Shown here piece after piece: positions 26,475 through 33,122 of a stretch of DNA of 64,000 nt. The notes under the pieces are model-generated. The model was not told the DNA's origin, made no database searches, and was given only the letters and a program-made list of their open reading frames with translations. The position numbers and the translations under genes are program-made. The stretch is from Bacillota bacterium. Lineage in GTDB: Bacteria; Bacillota; Desulfotomaculia; Desulfotomaculales; Desulfohalotomaculaceae. Position 1 is the stretch's first letter, and every line of letters begins with the position of its first letter. The DNA is taken from contig VENI01000005.1 in the NCBI GenBank assembly GCA_009711615.1, positions 124,001 to 188,000 of the forward strand. Reading direction: 5' to 3'.

Positions 26475-26539
26475 GGACGGTTAAAACACTCAACTATCCT
26501 TGCATCCTGCAGGAAAAGTTTAAGTAGCTTTAACCGTCC
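26475..26539 (-). promoter_or_regulatory. Terminator-like CsrA-site hairpin E2
   Basis: Minus-strand RNA: perfect 11-bp outer stem (GGACGGTTAAA with its complement) followed by TTTTTT ATTTC, as in an intrinsic terminator. Inside, TCCTGC and GCAAGGA pair (one bulged A) and expose the pentaloop AGGAT. The core TGCAGGAYGCA is shared with element E1, 100 bp upstream. AGGA in a small loop is the preferred target of CsrA. E2 ends about 30 bp before csrA1. Confidence 0.65.
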
Positions 26540-26574
26540 ATGAACTCTTACATTATTTAATTGAAATAAAAAAA

Positions 26575-26640
26575 GACAACCCGTATTATTCTTCCATTTC
26601 CTGCGTCCTGCAAGAAATATGTGGAAGTTAACGAATCGTC
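26575..26640 (-). promoter_or_regulatory. Terminator-like CsrA-site hairpin E1
   Basis: Minus-strand RNA: outer 10-bp stem (GACGATTCGT / ACGGGTTGTC, with G-U pairs) followed by TTTTTTT; middle stem CTTCC/GGAAG; inner 9-bp stem ATTTCTTGC/GCAGGAAAT closing the pentaloop AGGAC. Same architecture as E2. It begins about 40 nt after the predicted sigma-28 start site, so an RNA of roughly 110 nt would end here if it terminates. Confidence 0.65.
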
Positions 26641-26687
26641 CCTGATTTAAATTTCCATTCTATAAATTATTTGACCCTATACGTTAT

Positions 26688-26714
26688 ATATCGGTCAATT
26701 ATTGAAATACCTTA
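26688..26714 (-). promoter_or_regulatory. Sigma-28 promoter upstream of the E1/E2 hairpins and csrA1
   Basis: Minus strand: -35 TAAG (26711-26714), 15-bp spacer, -10 ACCGATAT (26688-26695). Two mismatches to TAAA-N15-GCCGATAT. An inverted repeat TTGACC/GGTCAA (26671-26698) overlaps the -10 and could be an operator. It points into E1, E2, csrA1 and the giant flagellin. Confidence 0.7.
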
Positions 26715-26751
26715 GAGGCTTTAACAACTTTTTATTTTTTTTTACAAAAAA

Positions 26752-26780
26752 ATACCCTTGCTCCATACAAGCAAAGGTAT
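26752..26780 (-). terminator. Terminator of csrA2
   Basis: Minus-strand 11-bp stem (ATACCTTTGCT / AGCAAGGGTAT) with a 7-base loop, followed by seven T. Lies 9 bp after the csrA2 stop, so csrA2 is a single-gene transcript insulated from the sigma-28 unit downstream. Confidence 0.88.
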
Positions 26781-26788
26781 CTTAAAAC

Positions 26789-26953
26789 TCATTTATCATT
26801 ATACTCCTGATTTAATTCACCTCTAACAATGGATACATCTTTAGGGGCTTCAATGGCAAGCCTCAATTGCCCATCATCACTCTTTATTACTTTTACCCTT
26901 ATCTTTTCACCAATCATCACATATTCCCCAGGCTTTCTCCCTAATACCAGCAT
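26789..26953 (-). CDS. csrA: Translational regulator CsrA (paralogue 2)
   Basis: 54 residues, MLVLGRKPGEYVMIGEKIRV then LRLAIEAPKDVSIVRGELNQ: a complete CsrA with the RNA-contact region VRGE. The ATG at 26953 follows GGGAGG with 8-nt spacing; an upstream in-frame extension to 27022 crosses a hairpin and is not coding-like. The ribosome site itself reads GGGAGGATAATG, which contains an AGGAT match to the CsrA target, so autoregulation is likely. It has its own promoter and terminator. Confidence 0.92.
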   Translation of the reverse strand: MLVLGRKPGEYVMIGEKIRVKVIKSDDGQLRLAIEAPKDVSIVRGELNQEYNDK

Positions 26954-26990
26954 ACCATTATCCTCCCTGTTAACAGTATTTAAGAGTAAG

Positions 26991-27012
26991 GCATTCAAAT
27001 GCATATGAATGC
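26991..27012 (-). promoter_or_regulatory. Hairpin in the csrA2 leader
   Basis: Inverted repeat GCATTCA-N8-TGAATGC about 40 bp before the csrA2 ribosome site. In the minus-strand RNA the stem can be lengthened by AAGG/CCTT. A role in folding or in control of csrA2 translation is possible; nothing further can be said. Confidence 0.45.
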
Positions 27013-27040
27013 TCCTTACCAACCTAATAAACTTTTATGA

Positions 27041-27070
27041 ATAATATTCTTAAGTTTATTTTACTGTTAA
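27041..27070 (-). promoter_or_regulatory. Candidate sigma-A promoter of csrA2
   Basis: Minus strand: -35 TTAACA (27065-27070), 18-bp spacer, -10 TATTAT (27041-27046). Start site would be about 80 bp before the csrA2 ATG. Two palindromes lie just upstream at 27087 and 27119. Confidence 0.5.
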
Positions 27071-27086
27071 ATGAGAATCTTGTCGC

Positions 27087-27133
27087 TTAAGGTAACCTTA
27101 ATAAAAGCTAAAATTAAATTAAGGTAACTTTAA
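27087..27133. promoter_or_regulatory. Pair of 15-bp palindromes upstream of the csrA2 promoter
   Basis: TTAAGGTAACCTTAA (27087-27101, perfect palindrome) and TTAAGGTAACTTTAA (27119-27133, one mismatch) are spaced 32 bp start to start, three helical turns. Looks like two operator sites on the same face of the DNA, upstream of the csrA2 -35. The protein is unknown. Confidence 0.55.
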
Positions 27134-27338
27134 ACTATATTTTGATTATTTATATCTAAGCGCTACTCCATCAGGTAGGACTGTTATAGGACTGTTATAG
27201 GACTGTTATGGGACCGTTGTAGGACTCTGTGCTTTTTAAAGTACTATACAGGCCACCTCTTATGATATATAGGAAAATAGGTCTACTGGCAGGGCTTATT
27301 ATAGTTATATTGAATGATCTATCAGTGAAAAAAACATG
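27134..27338. other. Remainder of the 27.0-27.3 kb intergenic region
   Basis: Non-coding stretch between csrA2 and the 492-residue flagellin. Besides the palindromes and the tandem repeat listed separately, no reading frame, RNA gene or promoter stands out. Confidence 0.5.
27177..27231 (+). repeat. Tandem 11-bp repeat carrying GGA motifs
   Basis: Five head-to-tail copies of AGGACTGTTAT: three exact, then GGGACCGTTGT and a partial AGGACTCTG. The period is one helical turn. On the plus strand each unit shows one GGA. Lies between csrA2 and the 492-residue flagellin, inside no gene. Confidence 0.8.
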
Positions 27339-27344
27339 AAAAAA

Positions 27345-27368
27345 GAGGCTCCGGAACTCCAGAGCCTC
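27345..27368 (-). terminator. Terminator of the 492-residue flagellin gene
   Basis: Minus-strand stem GAGGCTCTGG / CCGGAGCCTC around a short loop followed by TTTTTT. Lies about 20 bp after the stop codon. Confidence 0.9.
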
Positions 27369-27386
27369 CCTAATGTTATATATTGA

Positions 27387-28865
27387 TTATCTGAGCAGTT
27401 GCAGTACACCTTGTGGTTGTTGGTTAGCCTGAGCCAACATAGCCTGTGCAGCTTGTGAAAGGATGTTAGTCTTGGTGAACTCCATCATTTCCTTAGCCAT
27501 ATCAACGTCACGGATACGGGATTCAGCAGCTGTCAGGTTTTCAGCTGATGTTCCCAAGTTGTTGATAGTGTGCTCTAAACGGTTCTGGTAAGCACCAAGC
27601 TTGGAACGTTCTGCAGATACTGTTTCAATAGATTCATTCAACTTAGTAATGGCACTATTTGCATTGCTTTGTGTACTAATATCAATACCTTTTACTACAA
27701 TAGCATCTTTGTCTAAATTTCCATCTGCATCAGTATCAGTTGCTGCTGAAGATAAACCTGATGTATAGTCTGATTTAGTTACTGTAAATTCAGAAGTTTG
27801 TCCGTCTGTTGCCGCTGTTGTACTTTGAGTAAAAGTAACAGTCTCACCGTTTGCTAATGTAAAACTTGCATTAGTATTTGCTGCTGCAGCACCTGTTGCA
27901 GATGCCAATACATTTCCATCCTTATCTAATAAGTCAAACTTTTCGCTAGAAGCAGTCCCATCATATTTAATAGTATAAGTACCTTCTGCCAAAGCATCTG
28001 TTTTACTCATCTGTACTGCATCTAAATTAGCTGTATTAGTTGTTTCAGAAAGATCTGATCCGTTAGCCCCAATAGCAATATCAACTGATTCACCTGCTAC
28101 GAATGTTGCAGATTTGTTGATAGTTAATTGACCTAAACCAGAAGCAGATGCATCAAAAGTTACTGTCTCAGCGGTAGTAGCAGTTGTAGTAGTACTAGCT
28201 AATTGATTACCCTCAGCATCTTTAAGGTAAGCTGTTGTACCTGCAGAATCAAGTTCTACTGTATAAGTTCCTTCTGTAAAATAAGCGTCACCATCAATAT
28301 CAGCGCCTAGAATTTTAGTGGCATCAGCTGAAGTTGCATTTACAGATTTAACATCATCTGTTACCCCCAAACTAAATGCATCCATTGCATTAATACCTAA
28401 TTCTAAATCTTGATTCTCATTGGCACCAATATGGAATGTACCTTTAAAACCACCGTTTACAAGTTTTTGTGTGTTAAACTCAGTATTATTACCAATTCTG
28501 GTAAGTTCTTTAGCCAGCTGATCAACTTCTTTTTGAAGTTCTTTACGATCTGTTTCAGTGTTTGTATCGTTAGATGACTGAACAGCTAACTCGCGCATAC
28601 GTTGTAGAATACTGTGAGTTTCATTCAAAGCACCTTCAGCAGTTTGAATTAAGGAGATACCATCTTGGGCATTTCTTGAAGCTTGTTCCAGACCACGGAT
28701 CTGACCACGCATTTTTTCTGAGATAGCTAGACCAGCAGCATCGTCACCAGCACGGTTAATGCGGAGACCTGATGACAGTTTTTCCAGTGACTTTGCGCCA
28801 GCACCATTGTTAGCAGTCAACTGACGATATGTGTTGAGGGCTGCAATGTTGTGATTAATACGCAT
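27387..28865 (-). CDS. Flagellin (492 residues)
   Basis: Second filament subunit and probably the main one, since it has the best sigma-28 promoter in the window. N-terminal D0/D1 ([20 protein letters not shown] to about 170, with NTQKLVNGGFKGTFHIGANE) and C-terminal D1/D0 ([20 protein letters not shown] ... QGVLQLLR) are canonical. The central 200 residues are Ala/Thr/Asp-rich with repeated LAEGTYTIKYD/TEGTYTVELD-like units. Ends almost identical to the giant flagellin. Leader has a 5' hairpin and CsrA-type sites. Lies directly downstream of fliW-csrA3. Confidence 0.96.
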   Translation of the reverse strand: MRINHNIAALNTYRQLTANNGAGAKSLEKLSSGLRINRAGDDAAGLAISEKMRGQIRGLEQASRNAQDGISLIQTAEGALNETHSILQRMRELAVQSSNDTNTETDRKELQKEVDQLAKELTRIGNNTEFNTQKLVNGGFKGTFHIGANENQDLELGINAMDAFSLGVTDDVKSVNATSADATKILGADIDGDAYFTEGTYTVELDSAGTTAYLKDAEGNQLASTTTTATTAETVTFDASASGLGQLTINKSATFVAGESVDIAIGANGSDLSETTNTANLDAVQMSKTDALAEGTYTIKYDGTASSEKFDLLDKDGNVLASATGAAAANTNASFTLANGETVTFTQSTTAATDGQTSEFTVTKSDYTSGLSSAATDTDADGNLDKDAIVVKGIDISTQSNANSAITKLNESIETVSAERSKLGAYQNRLEHTINNLGTSAENLTAAESRIRDVDMAKEMMEFTKTNILSQAAQAMLAQANQQPQGVLQLLR

Positions 28866-28872
28866 AAAAAAT

Positions 28873-28905
28873 TCCTCCCTGAATTTTTATTTCGCATCCA
28901 TGCGA
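28873..28905 (-). promoter_or_regulatory. CsrA target sites in the flagellin leader
   Basis: Minus-strand RNA: hairpin TCGC-ATGGAT-GCGA (28892-28905) shows GGA in a hexaloop, and the ribosome site AGGGAGGA (28873-28880) gives a second GGA 12 nt later. This two-site layout, one hairpin plus the SD, matches the Bacillus hag leader that CsrA represses and FliW relieves. Confidence 0.7.
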
Positions 28906-28930
28906 TTTATGCGATATTCAATTTTAAGTT

Positions 28931-28957
28931 CAAACCTAGTCGGCCGCCCTAGGTTTG
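28931..28957 (-). promoter_or_regulatory. 5'-end hairpin of the flagellin mRNA
   Basis: 9-bp perfect stem CAAACCTAG/CTAGGTTTG around a GC-rich 9-base loop. It starts about 8 nt after the predicted sigma-28 start site and probably stabilises the abundant flagellin mRNA. Confidence 0.6.
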
Positions 28958-28971
28958 TCTTTCTAATATAT

Positions 28972-28998
28972 ATATCGGCATTCTTCAGGAGGACTTTA
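28972..28998 (-). promoter_or_regulatory. Sigma-28 promoter of the 492-residue flagellin
   Basis: Minus strand: TAAA (28995-28998), 15 bp, GCCGATAT (28972-28979). Exact match to the SigD/FliA consensus. Start site near 28965 gives a leader of about 100 nt. Confidence 0.93.
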
Positions 28999-29009
28999 GG
29001 ACAGATTTA

Positions 29010-29255
29010 CTATTTTTTCTTATCTTTTTCTTTAAAGGTATACCCTTCCTTGACTGCTTTTAATATGTCTTGCTTGGTCATGGACTTAAGGTTCTCCCTT
29101 TGAATTTCCTGGTAGATTTCTGCACGATAGATGTCTATGTCTTTTGGGGCATCTATGCCAACCTTTACAGTGTCTTTGTTATAATTTACTACTACCACTT
29201 TTATATTATGGCCTATGTTTATGGCTTCCCCTTTTTTTCTGGATATAACTAACAC
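29010..29255 (-). CDS. csrA: Translational regulator CsrA (paralogue 3, fliW-linked)
   Basis: 81 residues with MLVISRKKGEAINIGHNIKV and VKVGIDAPKDIDIYRAEIYQ, then a basic C-terminal tail. This is the usual Gram-positive CsrA: 3 bp after fliW and just before the flagellin it represses. It differs from paralogues 1 and 2 in the RNA-contact region (YRAE instead of VRGE) and in length. GTG start after GGGGAGGGG. FliW binding to this protein should release flagellin translation when FliW is free. Confidence 0.93.
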   Translation of the reverse strand: MLVISRKKGEAINIGHNIKVVVVNYNKDTVKVGIDAPKDIDIYRAEIYQEIQRENLKSMTKQDILKAVKEGYTFKEKDKKK

Positions 29256-29258
29256 TGT

Positions 29259-29672
29259 CTACCCCTCCCCAGTCTGATCACTTAATGGTAAAGGTTGGCG
29301 TATGGTGTAGCGCTGATCATTGAGCACTACCTGTTTTGCCGCTCCTGTTGCTGTATTTACTACTATGGGTGCCAATAAATTTACTGTTGCTGTTTTAAGA
29401 CCCTCACTGGCGTTTACTATACAAAAAACTGCTATATCATTATTATTTTCTAAATCTAATTTAGTCTTCTCTTCATTTGATATATCGAATTCGTAACCTG
29501 GGAAAAACAAGAATGGATTTATCACTATAAAGCAGATTTCTTCGTCTTTTGTTGACTGTAGCAGGTAAAAAGGTGAGTCTTTATCTATAGCTATCAAATT
29601 GAAGTCCTTTAAGTCTTCCGGTAGACCTGGCAGGCCGGTTTTGAATGTGTATATGTTTTGTTGGTCTGTCAA
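29259..29672 (-). CDS. fliW: Flagellar assembly factor FliW
   Basis: Partner-switch protein: binds either flagellin or CsrA, so flagellin leaving the cell frees FliW to inactivate CsrA. The family blocks FKTGLPGLPEDLKDFNLI, SPFYLLQSTKDEEICFIVIN and TVNLLAPIVVNTATGAAKQV are present. TTG at 29672 follows GAGGTG with 7-nt spacing; the GTG at 29687 overlaps that site. Forms a two-gene unit with csrA3 downstream of the flgK-flgL genes. Confidence 0.93.
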   Translation of the reverse strand: MTDQQNIYTFKTGLPGLPEDLKDFNLIAIDKDSPFYLLQSTKDEEICFIVINPFLFFPGYEFDISNEEKTKLDLENNNDIAVFCIVNASEGLKTATVNLLAPIVVNTATGAAKQVVLNDQRYTIRQPLPLSDQTGEG

Positions 29673-29725
29673 TTGTTTACACCTCACAGATAGATTTATT
29701 ATTTACTTAAAACATATATACTAAA

Positions 29726-29749
29726 GGGCGCGATGAATCGCGCCCCTAC
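29726..29749. repeat. Family-A palindrome (GATGAATC core)
   Basis: GGGCGCGATGAATCGCGCCC followed by CCTAC: a 9-bp perfect stem. Other copies: 30220-30240, 33103-33122 and 54674-54693. All share GATGAATC at the centre, GC-rich arms that vary by compensating changes, and a CCTAC-like 3' flank in most copies. A short palindromic repeat family. Confidence 0.75.
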
Positions 29750-29768
29750 ATAAAAAACATTATATTAA

Positions 29769-30131
29769 TTATGCATAATCATCAAAGTTTCTGCCGGATG
29801 TTGTTTCCCTTTGGTAAGAAAATTTTATTGCTTGTTCCGGTTCCATTTCTTGAGTTTCCCCAGTCTCCTCGTTATAAACTATTACTTTTTTTCTGCCCTG
29901 TTTATCTTTCTCTACTTTAAATTTAAAGGGATAATTAAACATTTGGGCAGCCTTATTTAACCTGTCTACTGCTTTAAATAAGTCTGACATATTGACAGGT
30001 TTTTGGGCGTGGTTTTGGGGTTGCATTTGTTGTTGCTCCAGACCTTTATTGGCACGGGCAGGTTCCATTTGTTTTATTATTAGGTTATCGTGATTTAGTA
30101 AGGACTGAAGTCCACCTGCACCTAATTTCAT
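29769..30131 (-). CDS. FlaG-like protein
   Basis: 120 residues. N-terminal 45 residues are Gln/Asn-rich; the rest resembles the FlaG domain (VDRLNKAAQMFNYPFKFKVE, then VIVYNEETGETQEMEPEQA), as in proteins near flgL/fliW in Clostridia. A second FlaG-type gene in the window. ATG after GGCGGTGAT. Placement between flgL and fliW suggests late-class expression. Confidence 0.6.
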   Translation of the reverse strand: MKLGAGGLQSLLNHDNLIIKQMEPARANKGLEQQQMQPQNHAQKPVNMSDLFKAVDRLNKAAQMFNYPFKFKVEKDKQGRKKVIVYNEETGETQEMEPEQAIKFSYQRETTSGRNFDDYA

Positions 30132-30219
30132 GGTGCATCACCGCCATTTGAAGGTTATTTTTACCTTGATAGCTTTTTCATGCTAATATGTTTAGTTATT
30201 TCTATTAGTTATGTTGATT

Positions 30220-30240
30220 GGGTCCGATGAATCGTACCCC
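30220..30240. repeat. Family-A palindrome, second copy
   Basis: GGGTCCGATGAATCGTACCC; same GATGAATC core, with one mismatch in the arms. Between flgL and the FlaG-like gene. Confidence 0.7.
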
Positions 30241-30280
30241 TCGGAAGTTTATGCTTTATTATAGAATAATTAGTTTAACT

Positions 30281-31603
30281 TTATCGCAAGAAGTTTAGTA
30301 GGCTGGTTTGCATTATTTTTGCACCTACTGCCAGGGATGCGTTGTATGACAATTGTTGCTGGCTGGCTTGTATTGATAGTTTGGCCATATCAGCACCTTC
30401 TATTTTTTCCAAGTTTTCGGTTAGTTTAACTTCCTGATCCAGTAACTGGTCTTTTAATGTTTCAAAGTGCTTGGTTCGGGCACCTACAGCAACTCGGTGT
30501 CTTAACAGTTGATCGATTTTACCTTCCAAATCTCCGATACTTTGCTGCATTTTATCACCAAAATCACTTTGGGAATCGTCATTTAAAAGGTTCCTTAAAT
30601 TAAATAATGCATCAAAAATACCTTTATCAACTGAATCTTTAGTGGCATAATCATGAGCAGGATCAGAGCCATCATATATCACATAAGCATTATTATCCCA
30701 TTTGCCGTTACCAAATACACCAAGTTCATTATCTAAGGTTACATTGTATTCAGCCCCGTCCTTTAATTCAGTTGGCATTTCAATCTTTAACCCTGCTAAA
30801 TCACCATCGGTGATTTCTAAAGTTTCTGTAGCGGTATCATAACTATATCCAGGATTAGCGGCATCAGTATATATTACCAGGTTGCTATTCGGTGTATTTC
30901 CATCTAAATTAAAACCTTCTATTTGTCCAAAAGGTGGAGTAGCAGTGCTATCGTACTTAAGATTAATCACACCAATCTTGCTGTGATCTGTTGGTCTCTC
31001 TGTGACCTGAGGCAGTTCATTTATTGATTTAGCCTCTACATTATTAGCTATTATATTCCAACCTTTTGTAATCCCCGGCTGACCAATGGTGTAGTCGGTA
31101 CCGGCTAATACTTCTCTGGTTACTTGGTTGGTGTTACCTTTAAAAATAATCTTATCCCCATCACGTTCAAAGGGCGAGGCACCGTTTTTAGTACCAGCAT
31201 AAATATATTTTCCACCCACAGTTGAATTTCCTAAATCTACAATTTGATCAATCAGTTTATCTATTTGGGCTGCCACAGCCTTACGGTCTTCACTGTTATA
31301 AGTGTCGTTAGAACCTTGCAAAGCCAATTCTTTTGCCTTTGTTAGTACATTTCCCATTGTGCCCATGGTAGAGTCTGTCATATCAAGAAATGACAAACCG
31401 TCGTCCAGGTTTCTGTTGTACTGCTCGTTATAGGAAAGTGTGGACTTAATACTCATGAATTGGCCCATCATTATAGGTTTGTCACTGGCCCTTAACAGGC
31501 TTTTACTGGTGGCCAGCTGCTCTTCTGTACGAGCTAGCCCAGATAAATTCTTTTGCATACTATTTAAAATATGGTTAGAAAGATACATGTTTGTAATTCT
31601 CAT
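30281..31603 (-). CDS. flgL: Flagellar hook-associated protein FlgL (HAP3)
   Basis: Junction protein between hook and filament. Opens MRITNMYLSNHILNSMQKNL, the HAP3 form of the flagellin D0 domain; contains MGQFMSIKSTLSYNEQYNRN and ends IQASQQQLSYNASLAVGAKI with MQTSLLNFL. 440 residues; the central part has variable beta sequence. AAGGGGAGGT-type ribosome site (GGGAGG). It follows flgK by 16 bp. Confidence 0.95.
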   Translation of the reverse strand: MRITNMYLSNHILNSMQKNLSGLARTEEQLATSKSLLRASDKPIMMGQFMSIKSTLSYNEQYNRNLDDGLSFLDMTDSTMGTMGNVLTKAKELALQGSNDTYNSEDRKAVAAQIDKLIDQIVDLGNSTVGGKYIYAGTKNGASPFERDGDKIIFKGNTNQVTREVLAGTDYTIGQPGITKGWNIIANNVEAKSINELPQVTERPTDHSKIGVINLKYDSTATPPFGQIEGFNLDGNTPNSNLVIYTDAANPGYSYDTATETLEITDGDLAGLKIEMPTELKDGAEYNVTLDNELGVFGNGKWDNNAYVIYDGSDPAHDYATKDSVDKGIFDALFNLRNLLNDDSQSDFGDKMQQSIGDLEGKIDQLLRHRVAVGARTKHFETLKDQLLDQEVKLTENLEKIEGADMAKLSIQASQQQLSYNASLAVGAKIMQTSLLNFLR

Positions 31604-31619
31604 ACTATAGACCTCCCGT

Positions 31620-33047
31620 TTAGGTCAACCTATTAATTACTATATCCAACATTTCATCAATGGTGTTTACCATTCTGGCTGATGCTTGAAAGCCATATTG
31701 ATATTGAATCATTTTACTTAGTTCTTCGTCCACTGATACACCAGAAATTGAATCTCTTAGTGCTGTAATCTGTTTATTGATGGCAGCCTGTCCCTCTGAC
31801 ATATCGTTGGCAGCCTTTACAGCACCACCCACTTCCGTTACCAGCACGCTGTAATAACCTTCGAATGTAAAGGGTTTATCCTCAGAGATGTTAGTGTCCC
31901 TTAAGTTAGCGATATCACCAGCTTTATCTCCATCTAATAGAGTAGTGTTATTCACCAGTGTATCGTCAACCCGGAAGCTATCTGATTCCAAGTCCCCTAA
32001 AAAAAAGTCTGTGTGTCCAGCTGTTGGAGGTTCAGTGTTTACACTTTTAATTTTATCCCGCATGGTTATTGCGATATCGTTTAATTTTTCTTTAAAACCA
32101 ATAATGTCCTGCCTGGCCTGTTCCAAACCCAAGAGTGATCCGCCTTGGTTTGTTTCATAAGCATTATAGGTGAGGTTATATTGGCTGTTATGGTCTAATC
32201 CGCCGTGGTATTCTAGTAAGAGGTTTTTCCCATCTGTAACCAGTTCCACCTCTGTTCCCTCTGTAAGAACATCACGTCCAAATAATCTTAAGGCCTTTAT
32301 TTTGGCGGTGTTTGATTGCCCCACTGCTTCATATGTAACTTGAACTGGGCCAAAACTGCTTAGTTCCTCCATTAATTTATCTCTTTTATCAAGCAGATCA
32401 TTGGGCTGTTGACCTAAATCAAAAGCTGTACTGATTGATTTATTCAGGTCCCTCATCTCCACCAGTACTGAGTTGATTTTATCTATATATACGGGTAGTT
32501 GTCCGCCATATACAGTTTTAGAATTTTCATGAACCCTAACAACACTTTCTTGAATACTATCCATCTGGTTATAGGTGGATGACATAAGTGAAGCCAATTG
32601 GTCACCTATTTCAACTACTGCAGCTTTTGTGCCAGGGTCTTCCGGGGTATTGTTTAAGTTCATCCAAGACTTGAAAAATTCGGTAAGATTTTTACCAATA
32701 CCTTCAGACGCCGGTTCACTGATGGATGCCTGTACTCTTTCCAAGAAGGGAATCTGCTCTTCCCAGTAAGCAGTGTCTGCTGCAGCGCGGTTCACATTAT
32801 TATCAAGAAATTCGTCCCGGATTCGGCGAATTTTACTTACTTCCACTCCCGTGCCTAATTGACCGGGTGAGGCAGATGAGTTAAGAGATGGGTTAGAATG
32901 GGGATCGGTTGCATTAATTATTACTTGTTGCCTAGAATATCCGGGGGTGCTGGCATTGGCCAGGTTGTGACCAGTTACGTCCAGGGCGCGCTGGTGTGCC
33001 ATCATACCCCTTCGGGCTATTTCCAATCCGAAAAATGTTCCTGCCAT
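31620..33047 (-). CDS. flgK: Flagellar hook-associated protein FlgK (HAP1)
   Basis: First junction protein on the hook tip. N-terminal GLEIARRGMMAHQRALDVTG HNLANASTPGYSRQ and C-terminal MIQYQYGFQASARMVNTIDE are diagnostic. 475 residues, normal. Contains a long helical region with DLNKSISTAFDLGQQPNDLL and DKRDKLMEELSSFG. Part of flgM-flgN-flgK-flgL. Confidence 0.95.
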   Translation of the reverse strand: MAGTFFGLEIARRGMMAHQRALDVTGHNLANASTPGYSRQQVIINATDPHSNPSLNSSASPGQLGTGVEVSKIRRIRDEFLDNNVNRAAADTAYWEEQIPFLERVQASISEPASEGIGKNLTEFFKSWMNLNNTPEDPGTKAAVVEIGDQLASLMSSTYNQMDSIQESVVRVHENSKTVYGGQLPVYIDKINSVLVEMRDLNKSISTAFDLGQQPNDLLDKRDKLMEELSSFGPVQVTYEAVGQSNTAKIKALRLFGRDVLTEGTEVELVTDGKNLLLEYHGGLDHNSQYNLTYNAYETNQGGSLLGLEQARQDIIGFKEKLNDIAITMRDKIKSVNTEPPTAGHTDFFLGDLESDSFRVDDTLVNNTTLLDGDKAGDIANLRDTNISEDKPFTFEGYYSVLVTEVGGAVKAANDMSEGQAAINKQITALRDSISGVSVDEELSKMIQYQYGFQASARMVNTIDEMLDIVINRLT

Positions 33048-33102
33048 TATTTATCACCACTTTCCTTATTTGTGGTTTATGTATAAGTTTATTTAGGGTC
33101 AT

Positions 33103-33122
33103 GGGCTAGGTGAATCGAGCCC
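33103..33122. repeat. Family-A palindrome, third copy
   Basis: GGGCTAGGTGAATCGAGCCC, with arms partly diverged. It ends on the first base of the flgN stop codon, so it forms the 3' border of flgN. Confidence 0.6.

Noticed and set aside
26274-26543. Plus-strand 89-codon frame
   Set aside because: Antisense shadow of csrA1 and hairpin E2.
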